A DNA stretch of 64,000 bases, from positions 1,240,001 to 1,304,000 of the forward strand of contig NZ_UESZ01000001.1 of assembly GCF_900108585.1 (NCBI RefSeq), given 5' to 3'. Source of the DNA: Branchiibius hedensis. Lineage in GTDB: Bacteria; Actinomycetota; Actinomycetes; Actinomycetales; Dermatophilaceae. The translations under genes were made by a program, and so were the position numbers. The notes under the pieces were generated by a model. That model had not been told where the DNA came from, did no database searches, and saw only the letters and a list, made by a program, of their open reading frames with translations. Of the stretch, positions 1-7,629 are shown piece after piece (position 1 is the first letter of the stretch; every line of letters starts with the position of its first letter).

Positions 1-124
1 TTACCGCTGGTCGATCTTGACCCTGGTGGTCTTCTTCGCCGCAGGGGCCGCGATCCTCCGCACGGTCGATATCCGTGCTGGCATCGCCGCGGTCGGAAAC
101 CAGGTCCCGGCCACCCTGAGGTGA
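1..124 (+). CDS. C-terminal end of a probable MFS transporter (UMF1-like), cut by the window edge
   Basis: The plus frame beginning at base 2 is open from the window edge to the TGA at 122-124 and gives about 40 residues. They contain one hydrophobic helix (SILTLVVFFAAGAAIL) followed by a short charged tail, as at the end of the last helix of a major facilitator. The pattern FF..GA.ILR.VD resembles UMF1-type MFS proteins, and such transporters are often found next to rbpA in Streptomyces. The family call is inference from a short tail and context; that this is the end of a membrane protein is fairly safe. It converges on fxsA with a 9-base gap. Confidence 0.5.
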   Translation, partial: YRWSILTLVVFFAAGAAILRTVDIRAGIAAVGNQVPATLR

Positions 125-133
125 GGACCGTCC

Positions 134-682
134 TCACTCCTTGACGATTTCGCCCTCGATGATCGGCAAGCCGTTGCGTGAATCCTCCGTGGCCGGGGCG
201 CCCGCACGATGGGTCTGACCGGGGACGGTTGGCTGCTGCGCTGCGGCGACCACGGACACCGCCCGCGCTGAGACCACACCGGCCAGCAGTCGCCCGGCGG
301 GCCGACGCACCCAGGGGATCAGCAACAGCGCGCCGATCACGGCACTGACGAAGCCCGGGACGACCATGAGCATGCTCGCGGCGATACCGACCGCGGAACC
401 GCCGACCGTGGCGGGGTTGACCGGCGTGACCACGGTCTCCGCGCCGTACCGCGATCGGGTGCCGCCCTCGCGCCAGGTCCGCATGGCCGCGGCCAGTTGG
501 TGGCGGGTCACGCTGATACCGGCGAAGCTGACCGCGAGCAGCACGAGAAGCGCTGGTCCCCAGCCGATGAACTGGGCCACGGCGTACAGCACGGCGATCT
601 CGATCACCAGCCACAGCACGGCCCCGACCGCGAACCAGCGGGGACGGCGGCGACTGGAGCCGGCAGCCAAGGGGGCGTTCAT
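134..682 (-). CDS. fxsA: FxsA family membrane protein
   Basis: This 182-residue integral membrane protein has two N-terminal hydrophobic helices (about residues 16-56), a short loop, and a further pair around residues 95-125 (including GFVSAVIGALLLIPWVRRP), the usual FxsA layout. FxsA in E. coli was named for relieving phage T7 exclusion; its cellular role is unknown. The tail after residue 135 is hydrophilic and poorly conserved. The gene diverges from rbpA, the same neighbourhood as in mycobacteria and Streptomyces. A SigR-type promoter ends only about 10 bases before the ATG, so the mRNA would be nearly leaderless. Confidence 0.85.
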   Translation of the reverse strand: MNAPLAAGSSRRRPRWFAVGAVLWLVIEIAVLYAVAQFIGWGPALLVLLAVSFAGISVTRHQLAAAMRTWREGGTRSRYGAETVVTPVNPATVGGSAVGIAASMLMVVPGFVSAVIGALLLIPWVRRPAGRLLAGVVSARAVSVVAAAQQPTVPGQTHRAGAPATEDSRNGLPIIEGEIVKE

Positions 683-691
683 ACCAAGCAG

Positions 692-717
692 AACGTGTGA
701 CAGCGGCGATGGATTCC
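692..717 (-). promoter_or_regulatory. SigR/SigH-type promoter of fxsA (GGAAT-N18-GTT)
   Basis: On the minus strand GGAAT (717-713) and GTT (694-692) are separated by exactly 18 bases, matching the thiol-oxidative-stress sigma factor consensus known from Streptomyces SigR and mycobacterial SigH. Transcription would begin within a few bases of the fxsA ATG at 682. The match is seen; sigma factor use is inferred. Confidence 0.55.
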
Positions 718-757
718 GCGAGCAGGACTCAACACAGGAAAATCACAGGATCCGGAT

Positions 758-783
758 GGAACACCAGGGGCCGGTGGGGCGTT
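758..783 (+). promoter_or_regulatory. SigR/SigH-type promoter of rbpA (GGAAC-N18-GTT)
   Basis: GGAAC (758-762) and GTT (781-783) are separated by 18 bases, about 105 bases before the rbpA start. rbpA is a known SigR target in Streptomyces coelicolor, which makes the call plausible. It lies back to back with the similar fxsA promoter. Confidence 0.55.
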
Positions 784-888
784 ACACCCATTGACAGTAC
801 GGAGCGCCGGACCGGCCTCCCGCCTGGCTGCCGGATCCGCCATCGTGGTGAGCAGCCTTGTAATCAGAACGAGTCGGAAGGAACCGAC

Positions 889-1245
889 ATGGCAGAGCGT
901 TCCCTGCGCGGTACCAACTTGAGCACCTTGTCCTTCGAGACCGAGGACGGCATCACGTTCAGTGAGCGTCAGATGGTGAGTTACGTGTGCCCCGAGGGCC
1001 ACGTCAGCGAGTTGCCGTTCTCCGTCGAGGCTGACGTCCCGGCCATCTGGGAGTGCCGTTGCGGTGCGGAAGCCAAGCTGGTTGACGGCCCGGAGCCGGA
1101 CCGCAAGCCCACCAAGGCACCCCGTACCCACTGGGACATGCTGCTCGAGCGTCGCACCATTCCCGAGTTGGAGGAACTCCTGCAGGAGCGCCTGACGCTG
1201 CTGCGTGCCTCCCGCGGCGAGAAGTCGGCTCAGCGCACCGCCTGA
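889..1245 (+). CDS. rbpA: RNA polymerase-binding protein RbpA
   Basis: This 118-residue protein matches actinobacterial RbpA, which binds RNA polymerase with group 1 and some group 2 sigma factors and stabilises the open promoter complex. The C-terminal sigma-interaction part carries the near-invariant THWDMLLERR followed by an ELEELLQERL helix. The central part has C-P-E-G-H and C-R-C, consistent with the zinc-binding version found in Streptomyces rather than the zinc-free mycobacterial one. ATG 889 was chosen because MAERSLRG matches the family N-terminus and GGAAGGA lies just upstream; a longer frame exists but lacks family similarity. A strong hairpin terminator follows. Confidence 0.95.
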   Translation: MAERSLRGTNLSTLSFETEDGITFSERQMVSYVCPEGHVSELPFSVEADVPAIWECRCGAEAKLVDGPEPDRKPTKAPRTHWDMLLERRTIPELEELLQERLTLLRASRGEKSAQRTA

Positions 1246-1264
1246 GCTATCTGAACGGGGGAAT

Positions 1265-1301
1265 CCCCGATGTGCCCCTCGGCACATCGGGGCATTTCTT
1301 T
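1265..1301 (+). terminator. Intrinsic terminator of rbpA
   Basis: Perfect 11-bp stem (CCCCGATGTGC 1265-1275 with its complement 1282-1292), 6-base loop, followed by a T-rich run (ATTTCTTT). It sits 19 bases after the rbpA stop and before the convergent ppm1. Confidence 0.9.
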
Positions 1302-1326
1302 GTGCCCGGACCCGTTCGTGGCGTGG

Positions 1327-2079
1327 TCAGCGACGGACCAGGGAGCGCACCTGATCGGCTCGGTGCTTCAGGCCCCACCCCGTGATCGAGCGCATCGACT
1401 CGCGCACGACGTCGCCGCTCATCTTGGAGTCGCCGTACTCCCGCTCGGTGAAGGTGATCGGCAACTCGCGGATCTGCAGGCCGGCCCGGGCCGCACGCCA
1501 GGTCAGATCCGTCTGGAAGCAGTAGCCCTGCGACTCGACCGTGTCCAGGGCCAGCGTCCGCAGCGCGTCCGCACGGTAGACCCGGAATCCGGCCGTGGCG
1601 TCACGCACCGACATCCCCAACAACACCCGGACGTACTGATTGCCCACCCTGCTGAGCAACTGACGGTGCACCGGCCAGTTGACCACCGCTCCCCCGGGCA
1701 CGTAGCGGGAACCGATCACCAGATCGGCTCCGTCGGCGGCGGCGGCCAGCATCGCGGGCAGCACCTCCGGGGGGTGGGAGCCATCGGCGTCGATCTCCAC
1801 CAGGAAGTCGTAGCCGTGCTCGAGACCCCATTCGAAGCCAGCGAGGTACGCAGCGCCCAGACCGTCCTTCGCGGTTCGGTGCAGCACCTTGATCGCGGGA
1901 TCCTCAGCGGCCAGTTCGTCGGCGAGCTTGCCGGTGCCGTCCGGCGAGTCGTCGTCGAGGACCAGCACGTCGGCCTCCGGCACCGCCGAGCGGATGCGAT
2001 GCATGACCCGGGCCAGGTTGTCGATCTCGTTGTAGGTCGGCAGGAGAACGAGAGTGGCGGACGGGGAATGCGCGGTCAT
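1327..2079 (-). CDS. ppm1: Polyprenol monophosphomannose synthase (GT2)
   Basis: This 250-residue glycosyltransferase family 2 enzyme transfers mannose from GDP-mannose to polyprenyl phosphate, making the donor for extracytoplasmic mannosylation of lipoglycans and proteins. Family motifs are visible: the N-terminal LLPTYNE, the metal-binding DADGSHPPE near residue 97, and GSRYVPGG. Length fits the soluble catalytic unit without a membrane anchor. The ATG overlaps the stop of lnt by 4 bases (ATGA), so translation is probably coupled. In M. tuberculosis the two activities are fused in one Ppm1 protein; here they are separate, as in corynebacteria and Streptomyces. Confidence 0.93.
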   Translation of the reverse strand: MTAHSPSATLVLLPTYNEIDNLARVMHRIRSAVPEADVLVLDDDSPDGTGKLADELAAEDPAIKVLHRTAKDGLGAAYLAGFEWGLEHGYDFLVEIDADGSHPPEVLPAMLAAAADGADLVIGSRYVPGGAVVNWPVHRQLLSRVGNQYVRVLLGMSVRDATAGFRVYRADALRTLALDTVESQGYCFQTDLTWRAARAGLQIRELPITFTEREYGDSKMSGDVVRESMRSITGWGLKHRADQVRSLVRR

Positions 2080-3659
2080 GTCTTCCGATCAAGCTCATCG
2101 ATGGCCGACTGCGTGTCGGCCGTCTCGGGTCGGTCGTCCACGATACCGGGCTCAGCTGGGCGTGCGATGACCGCGCGCCGACGCCACCGCAGGACGCCTG
2201 CAGCGACCGTGCCGGCCACAGCCAGCCAGACCGGCGCAGCCCCGATGCGATCGGCCGGCGTCGTCTCGGTGCGCAGCGGCAACGTGCCGTCCAGGATGGC
2301 TGGGGTGAACAACTGGGTGCGCTGGTGCGTGCGCCCGTCGGGCGTGATCAGCGCACTGATGCCGACCGTGGACACATGGATCACGGAGCGCCCGAACTCC
2401 ACCGCCCGGACCCGGGAGATCGCCAGTTGCTGGGCTGACTCGGCGCTGTACCCGAACGTGGCGTTGTTGGTCTGGACGGCGATCAACTGTGCACCGGCAT
2501 CAACCCCGGAACGCACCAACCCGTCGTACGCCACTTCGAAACAGATGATCGGGGTCACGGGAACCACGCCGCTCGTGGTGGGCACCTGGAACAGGCCGAC
2601 CTGATCGCCGGCGACGAAGTCGGCCCGGACCAGGTCAACCTGCTTGCTGAAGAAGCGGAAGAACGACCGGTAGGGGACGTACTCGGCGAACGGCACCGGA
2701 TGACGCTTGATGTAGGTCTGGGTCAGTCCCTTGTCCGGCAGGTACAGCAGCGAGGCGTTCGACACCTTGGGCGAGGGCTGTTGCAGGACAGCGCCGACGA
2801 TGAGCGGCGCCTTGATCGCGGCCACCGTCTGCAGGATCTCGGTGGCGGCATCGGCGTTGCGCAACGGATCGATGTCCGAGGAGTTTTCCGGCCACACCAC
2901 CAACTGCGGCTGCGGTAGCTGCCCGCTGGCGACCTGCTCGGCCGCGGTCTGGGTGAGCCGCACGTGATTGTCCAGCACGGCGCGACGTTGGGCGTTGAAG
3001 TCCAGCCCCGCAGTCGGGACGTTGCCTTGGATCCCCATCACCTGCAACGGCTGCCCGGCCACGGGCACGGTCACCGCGAGGGGCGCGAGAGCCAGAGCCA
3101 GCGCACCTGCCGCGGCGGCAACCGCCAGGCGGGGTGTACGTCGGTCGCGGACGACCGCTGCCAGCAGACCACCGATCAGAGCAACCGCGAACGTCAGTCC
3201 GGTCGAACCGGCGAACCGGGCGATCGGCAGTAGCGGGCTGTCCGCCTGTGACCACGCCAGTTGCAGCCACGGAAACCCACCGAACGGCACGGTGCCGCGG
3301 ACCCACTCCTGCACGACCCAGAGCAACGCGACCACCACCGGCCGCACCCGTGCCGACCCCGGCGGCCCCTGCAACCAGGCCAGCAGCCCACCCATCGCCG
3401 CGAGATAGACAGATTCGGTGATGGCAAGAGCGAACCAGGGCAACTGCCCGACGTAGGTGCCAGACCAGGCGAGCCCCGGGACGAACATCGTCAGGCCGGA
3501 GCTGAAACCGAGCAGCAGGCCGACGCGGGCCCGGACGCCGCAGGTGGCCAGGGCGAGCCCGGCGACGGCGATGGGCGCCAGCCACCACCAGTTGATCGTG
3601 GGAAACGCGGCCCAGAGCGCGACACCGGAAGCGGCGGCAAGAAGGAGGCGGCGCAGCAC
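2076..3659 (-). CDS. lnt: Apolipoprotein N-acyltransferase Lnt
   Basis: From GTG 3659 the product is 527 residues. A multi-helix membrane domain (about residues 1-190) is followed by a nitrilase-fold domain with the expected Glu-Lys-Cys residues: VVWPENSS, a conserved Lys in the YIKRHPVPF region, and PIICFEVAYD containing the nucleophile Cys. A last helix and a charged tail end it. It N-acylates the lipid-bearing Cys of lipoproteins at the membrane. A GTG at 3713 would add 18 residues (MRRPQRRGRD...). I prefer 3659 because TACGCT lies 6 bases upstream, as for many leaderless genes here, and because the protein then starts at the first helix. Confidence 0.9.
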   Translation of the reverse strand: MLRRLLLAAASGVALWAAFPTINWWWLAPIAVAGLALATCGVRARVGLLLGFSSGLTMFVPGLAWSGTYVGQLPWFALAITESVYLAAMGGLLAWLQGPPGSARVRPVVVALLWVVQEWVRGTVPFGGFPWLQLAWSQADSPLLPIARFAGSTGLTFAVALIGGLLAAVVRDRRTPRLAVAAAAGALALALAPLAVTVPVAGQPLQVMGIQGNVPTAGLDFNAQRRAVLDNHVRLTQTAAEQVASGQLPQPQLVVWPENSSDIDPLRNADAATEILQTVAAIKAPLIVGAVLQQPSPKVSNASLLYLPDKGLTQTYIKRHPVPFAEYVPYRSFFRFFSKQVDLVRADFVAGDQVGLFQVPTTSGVVPVTPIICFEVAYDGLVRSGVDAGAQLIAVQTNNATFGYSAESAQQLAISRVRAVEFGRSVIHVSTVGISALITPDGRTHQRTQLFTPAILDGTLPLRTETTPADRIGAAPVWLAVAGTVAAGVLRWRRRAVIARPAEPGIVDDRPETADTQSAIDELDRKT

Positions 3660-3665
3660 TGCCTC

Positions 3666-3671
3666 AGCGTA
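3666..3671 (-). promoter_or_regulatory. -10 hexamer (TACGCT) of leaderless lnt mRNA
   Basis: TACGCT is 6 bases upstream of GTG 3659, so transcription should start at or next to the start codon. It decides the lnt start. Confidence 0.5.
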
Positions 3672-3912
3672 GTCGGCGGGTGGGTCTCGGCCACGTCGTT
3701 GGGGCCGCCGCACGTAAATGCGTGCGCGCGTTTTCTACTAGAACTGCGACCGAGACCCACCGCGATGGGCCGTCGGACCAACTACCGACGCAGGCAAGAA
3801 AACTCCGTCGCCCACGGTCCTGTCAACCGGCCTGTGGCCTGCGCAAACGCGCGTTATCGCTGGTCAGAAGGGTGAACATCAGCCAACGAGAAACTGGATT
3901 TCTTTCGTCCTA

Positions 3913-3938
3913 CCGGCGTGTCGCGCTCGACACGCCGG
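3913..3938. repeat. Perfect 11-bp inverted repeat upstream of ybaK
   Basis: CCGGCGTGTCG (3913-3923) and its exact complement (3928-3938) flank the 4-base loop CGCT. No T-run follows on either strand, so it is not a standard terminator. It ends 40 bases before the ybaK ATG and could be an operator or an mRNA structure. Confidence 0.6.
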
Positions 3939-3978
3939 GTGACGGCGGGTTGGCAGCCGCAGCCAGCAGAATGAGGAC

Positions 3979-4449
3979 ATGCCCGCGACTCCCGCTACCC
4001 GTGCGCTGCGCGCCGCCAAGATCACCTACACCGAGCACGTGTATGACCATGACCCGGCGGTCACCGATTATGGCCAGGAGGCTGCGACTGCGCTCGGTGT
4101 GTCGCCGGACCGGGTGTTCAAGACCCTGATCGTGGAGTCTGAGAGCGGCCTGGCGGTCGTGATCGTGCCGGTCGCCGCGATGATGGACCTGAAATCCGTC
4201 GCGGCAACGCTCGAGGTCAAAAAGGTGAGCCTCGCGGCAGCCACGGACGCGCAACGCAGCAGCGGATATGTCGTCGGTGGTATCAGCCCCTTCGGCCAGC
4301 GCCGCCAGTTGCCGACGGTGCTGGATCAGTCCGCGACCGGGCACGCGAGCATTCTGGTCAGCGGTGGTCGCCGTGGCTTCGACATCGAGGTGGATCCGCA
4401 GGATCTGGTGGGACTGCTGGACGCCGTGGTGGCACCCGTCGCGCGCTGA
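3979..4449 (+). CDS. ybaK: Cys-tRNA(Pro)/Cys-tRNA(Cys) deacylase YbaK
   Basis: This 156-residue YbaK/EbsC protein is a free-standing editing domain that hydrolyses Cys mischarged onto tRNA-Pro. The conserved Lys in RVFKTL corresponds to the catalytic-site Lys of the family, and the later GYVVGGISPFGQ block is typical of YbaK. Length fits the usual 155-165 residues. It is a single gene convergent with ugd (22 bases between stops) and has GAGGA immediately before the ATG. Which tRNA is edited cannot be read from the sequence. Confidence 0.9.
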   Translation: MPATPATRALRAAKITYTEHVYDHDPAVTDYGQEAATALGVSPDRVFKTLIVESESGLAVVIVPVAAMMDLKSVAATLEVKKVSLAAATDAQRSSGYVVGGISPFGQRRQLPTVLDQSATGHASILVSGGRRGFDIEVDPQDLVGLLDAVVAPVAR

Positions 4450-4471
4450 GCGCCCCTTCGACGTCGTGGCC

Positions 4472-5644
4472 TCAGGAGTCGTTGCCGAACAGGTCGCGGG
4501 TGTAGACCTTCTCACGCACCGGCTCCAACTCCTCGACGAGCCGGTTGGCCACGATGACATCGGAGCGTCCGCAGAACTCGTCGAAATCCCGCAGCACCGG
4601 TGCGCCGAAGTACTCGTCGGCTTCGAGTTCGGGTTCGAACAGCACGATCGGGACGCCCTTGGCGTTGATCCGCTTCATCACACCTTGCACACTGCTGGCC
4701 CGGAAGTTGTCCGAGCCGGCTTTCATGATCAGCCGGTGGATCCCGACAGTCTTGGGTGCTCGCGCCAGGATCTCGGTGGCGATGAAGTCCTTGCGAGTGG
4801 TGTTCGCCGAGACGATCGCCTCGATGAGGTTCTGCGGCACGTCGTTGTAGTTGGCCAGCAATTGCTTGGTGTCCTTGGGTAGGCAGTACCCGCCGTACCC
4901 GAACGAGGGGTTGTTGTAGTGCCCACCGACGCGGGGATCAAGGCTGACGCCGTTGATGATCTGGCGACTGGAGAGCCCGTGGCGTACCGCGAAGGTGTCC
5001 AACTCGTTGAAGAAGGCGACCCGCATTGCCAGATAGGTGTTGGCGAACAGCTTGACCGCCTCGGCCTCGGTGCTGTCGGTCAACAGCACCGGCGCGTCGT
5101 CCATCGCCCCCTCGAGCAGCAGATCGGCGAACTCCTTGCCTCGCGGGCTGTCCTCGCCCACCACGATGCGCGAGGGGTGCAGGTTGTCGTAGAGCGCTTT
5201 GCCTTCGCGCAGGAATTCCGGGGAGAAGATGACGTTGGGGTTGCCCGTGCTCTCGCGTAGTGCTGCGGTGAAGCCGACGGGGATGGTGGACTTGATCACG
5301 ACCACCGCGTCGGGGTTGATCCGGGCCACCTCGGCGACGACCGATTCGACACTGCCGGTGTTGAAGTAGTTGGTCTGCGGGTCGTAGTCGGTCGGGGTTG
5401 CCACGATCACGAACTGCGCCTCGGCGTACGCCTGGTGCGGATCGGTCGTGAAGGTCAGGCGCAGCGGCTCATCGCGCAGGAACTGCTCGATCTCCGGGTC
5501 GGCGATCGGGCTGGAACCCGCCTGCAACAGCGCGATCTTCGCCGCATCCAGGTCCAACGCGATGACATCGTTGTGCTGCGCCAGCAACACGGCGTTCGAC
5601 AGGCCGACGTACCCCACACCGGCGACCGCGATCTTGGCATCCAT
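4472..5644 (-). CDS. ugd: UDP-glucose 6-dehydrogenase
   Basis: This 390-residue nucleotide-sugar dehydrogenase oxidises UDP-glucose to UDP-glucuronate with two NAD+. It has the N-terminal Rossmann motif GVGYVG, the central dimerisation helices, and the active-site Cys in [10 protein letters not shown] near residue 250. Length matches the compact bacterial Ugd class (E. coli Ugd is 388). No other polysaccharide gene lies beside it, so the product's destination (capsule, teichuronic-type polymer or glycolipid) is unknown. A related UDP-N-acetylmannosamine dehydrogenase is less likely given its length and motifs. The start has TAACCT 7 bases upstream. Confidence 0.88.
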   Translation of the reverse strand: MDAKIAVAGVGYVGLSNAVLLAQHNDVIALDLDAAKIALLQAGSSPIADPEIEQFLRDEPLRLTFTTDPHQAYAEAQFVIVATPTDYDPQTNYFNTGSVESVVAEVARINPDAVVVIKSTIPVGFTAALRESTGNPNVIFSPEFLREGKALYDNLHPSRIVVGEDSPRGKEFADLLLEGAMDDAPVLLTDSTEAEAVKLFANTYLAMRVAFFNELDTFAVRHGLSSRQIINGVSLDPRVGGHYNNPSFGYGGYCLPKDTKQLLANYNDVPQNLIEAIVSANTTRKDFIATEILARAPKTVGIHRLIMKAGSDNFRASSVQGVMKRINAKGVPIVLFEPELEADEYFGAPVLRDFDEFCGRSDVIVANRLVEELEPVREKVYTRDLFGNDS

Positions 5645-5651
5645 GCCTGAA

Positions 5652-5657
5652 AGGTTA
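5652..5657 (-). promoter_or_regulatory. -10 hexamer (TAACCT) of ugd
   Basis: TAACCT lies 7 bases before ATG 5644, the leaderless arrangement. It overlaps the last codon of the upstream Lrp gene, so ugd probably has its own promoter. Confidence 0.4.
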
Positions 5658-6128
5658 GTTGTCGCCGACCGGTGGTTGGTCCAGTTCCGGCCGCATGACG
5701 CAGCGATCCTCCCAGGGTGTGCTCAAGACCACTGTCGTATGGGTCGTCACCGCGGCGGCCGCACGGATCCGGGCGAGCAGTTCCTCCAGGCGGCCGGGGC
5801 TGGCGACCCGCACCTTCAGGACGTAGCTCTCCTCCCCCGCGACCGAGAAGCACGAATCGATCTCCTCCAGGTGCCGCAGCCGGTCCGGCACATCGTCCGG
5901 TGCGGCGGGGTCCACAGGGGTCACGGACACCATCGCGGTCAACGGGATGTCGGCCGCTTCGTAATCGAGCACGGCCCGATAGCCCTTGATCACCCCGCGC
6001 TCCTCGAGCCGACGGACCCGCTGGTGCACCGCTGAGGTAGACATCCCGGTCAATCGTCCGAGGTCGGTGAAGCTCAACCGCCCGTCGTTGCCCAGGAGTT
6101 GCACGATCTGCCGGTCGAACGCTTCCAC
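5655..6128 (-). CDS. Lrp/AsnC family transcriptional regulator
   Basis: From GTG 6128 the protein has 157 residues, the normal Lrp/AsnC length. An N-terminal winged helix-turn-helix ([12 protein letters not shown] ... [20 protein letters not shown]) is followed by an alpha-beta RAM ligand-binding domain from about residue 65. The frame extends upstream to 6323, but those extra residues have no family similarity and would run into the exonuclease. TATCTT sits 7 bases before the GTG. The effector is unknown (amino acids are usual for the family). It diverges from the exonuclease with a 55-base gap, so the two may share a control region. Confidence 0.88.
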   Translation of the reverse strand: MEAFDRQIVQLLGNDGRLSFTDLGRLTGMSTSAVHQRVRRLEERGVIKGYRAVLDYEAADIPLTAMVSVTPVDPAAPDDVPDRLRHLEEIDSCFSVAGEESYVLKVRVASPGRLEELLARIRAAAAVTTHTTVVLSTPWEDRCVMRPELDQPPVGDN

Positions 6129-6135
6129 GTGATGA

Positions 6136-6141
6136 AAGATA
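6136..6141 (-). promoter_or_regulatory. -10 hexamer (TATCTT) of the Lrp regulator
   Basis: TATCTT is 7 bases before GTG 6128 and supports that start over the longer frame. Confidence 0.45.
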
Positions 6142-6183
6142 GCGCCTCGCGACGTCGCGGCCGGCTTCTGACACAGTGGGCTC

Positions 6184-7101
6184 GTGACATCGCGGTTGAT
6201 GCTGCTCGACTCGGCCAGTTTGTACTTCCGGGCGTTCTTCGGGGTGCCCGCCCGTAGCGACGGTGCGCCCATCCCCACGAACGCGATCCGTGGCTTCACC
6301 GACATGATCGCCACCTTGATCAACGACCATCAACCGAGCGACCTGGTTGCCTGCTGGGACAACGATTGGCGACCCGCTTTCCGGGTGGCCGCCATTCCGT
6401 CGTACAAGGCGCACCGCCTGACTCCCGGCAGTGCCGTGCAGGAAGAGTCGCCGGAGGACCTCACCCCGCAGGTGCCGGTCATCGTCGACCTGCTCGCCGC
6501 GGTCGGCCTGTGCCGCGTCGGCAGCGACGGGTACGAAGCCGATGACGTGATCGGGACGCTGGCCGTCGGCGCGACCGGGCCCGTCGACATCGTCACCGGC
6601 GACCGCGACTTGTTCCAACTCGTCGACGACGCGGCGGGTGTCCGGGTGCTCTACACCGCCAAGGGCGGCGTGCGGGCCCCCGACGTCATCGATCAAGCCG
6701 CCTTGTTCGAGCGGTACGGCGTGCGCACCGGGGCGCAGTACGCCGATCTGGCGACCCTGCGCGGCGACACCAGTGACGGACTTCCGGGAGTGGCGGGCGT
6801 CGGCGAGAAAACGGCCGCCACCCTTATCGGCCGGTACGGCGATCTGGCCACCTTGCGGGCGGCGCTGGCAGAGGGGGATGCGGGCTTCACACCCTCCCAA
6901 CGCAGCAAGTTGGCGGCGGCCAGTGACTACCTGGACGCGGCCCCGGCAGTGGTGCAGGTGGCACGCGATGCCCCGCTGCCGGCCGACTTCGACCCGTCAT
7001 TGCCGACAGCGGTCGCGGATCCGGTGGCCCTGACTGCCCTCATCGACACCTACCGCGTGGGCAACCCGGTCAGCCGGTTGCGCACGGCACTGGGTATCTG
7101 A
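6184..7101 (+). CDS. 5'-3' exonuclease (PolA N-terminal/FEN family)
   Basis: This 305-residue free-standing 5' nuclease resembles the exonuclease domain of DNA polymerase I and probably removes RNA primers or flaps. Visible metal-ligand motifs are LLDSASLYFRAFFG at the N-terminus, YEADDVIGTLA, VTGDRDLFQLV, and LRGDTSDGLPGV, followed by the helix-hairpin-helix GVGEKTAATLI. The orthologous position in M. tuberculosis is Rv2090, next to helY, as here. It begins with GTG and has CACAGT 6 bases upstream, so it may be leaderless. It converges on the PH-domain gene with 2 bases between stops. Confidence 0.92.
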   Translation: MTSRLMLLDSASLYFRAFFGVPARSDGAPIPTNAIRGFTDMIATLINDHQPSDLVACWDNDWRPAFRVAAIPSYKAHRLTPGSAVQEESPEDLTPQVPVIVDLLAAVGLCRVGSDGYEADDVIGTLAVGATGPVDIVTGDRDLFQLVDDAAGVRVLYTAKGGVRAPDVIDQAALFERYGVRTGAQYADLATLRGDTSDGLPGVAGVGEKTAATLIGRYGDLATLRAALAEGDAGFTPSQRSKLAAASDYLDAAPAVVQVARDAPLPADFDPSLPTAVADPVALTALIDTYRVGNPVSRLRTALGI

Positions 7102-7103
7102 CC

Positions 7104-7625
7104 TCAGTGTTCGTCGAACTGGGTGCCGTCGTCGTCGCTGCCATCGTGCAGGTCCAGCAGTAGCTGGGTGATCTCCACCTGCACCTTCTTGACCTGCGGA
7201 ATGTCGCGGAACGATAGCCCGGTCTGCTGGGAGGCATCCGAGATGACCAGCGTGCCGCAGCCGAGGATGCGATCCAACGGCCCCTGCTCGGAGGAGACGT
7301 CGTTGACCCGGTGCAGGGGAATGTCGCGACCGGTGGTCGACACGATGCCGTGCCGGGTGATGATGCGCTTGTTGGTCACGACGAAATGCGTGCTGTACCA
7401 ACGGGATATCGGCCGCAGCACCCAGATCGCAATGATCAACAGCGCGGCGATGATCAGCGCAAGCACCACCCAGGTGCCTTTGTCGTGCAGGTAGACCAGT
7501 GCGACCACGAGCGCGATCGCCGTCGCCAACAGGATCGCCAGTGCACCCCAGATCTCCTTGCTGTGGGTGCGCAGGGAGGCCACGACGTACTCGTTCTGGG
7601 TCAGCTCGTCCTCGGTGAAGACCAT
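7104..7625 (-). CDS. PH domain-containing membrane protein
   Basis: The true coding part starts at ATG 7625 and gives 173 residues; the upstream extension of the frame is antisense-like and overlaps helY. Two transmembrane helices (about residues 27-70) are followed by a bacterial PH domain of the DUF304 type with THFVVTNKRIITRHGIVS. Function is unknown. It lies 4 bases after the helY stop and is probably translated from the same mRNA, matching Rv2091c beside Rv2092c in M. tuberculosis. Confidence 0.85.
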   Translation of the reverse strand: MVFTEDELTQNEYVVASLRTHSKEIWGALAILLATAIALVVALVYLHDKGTWVVLALIIAALLIIAIWVLRPISRWYSTHFVVTNKRIITRHGIVSTTGRDIPLHRVNDVSSEQGPLDRILGCGTLVISDASQQTGLSFRDIPQVKKVQVEITQLLLDLHDGSDDDGTQFDEH

Positions 7626-7629
7626 GCGC

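Larger units (their letters stand above)
3660..3978. other. 319-base lnt-ybaK intergenic region
   Basis: No convincing gene is seen here. It holds the lnt -10 element, a perfect 11-base palindrome TTCTACTAGAA at 3733-3743, a perfect hairpin at 3913-3938, and a -10-like CAGAAT (3967-3972) with GAGGA just before ybaK. It therefore contains two divergent promoters and possibly an operator. The stretch 3744-3912 shows nothing I can name. Confidence 0.5.

Noticed and set aside
791-796. TTGACA as a housekeeping -35 for rbpA
   Set aside because: No TANNNT follows at 16-19 bases; the SigR-type motif just upstream explains transcription better.
1270-2604. A 444-codon plus-strand frame opposite ppm1 and lnt
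   Set aside because: It starts inside the rbpA terminator and runs antisense to two genes with intact catalytic motifs.
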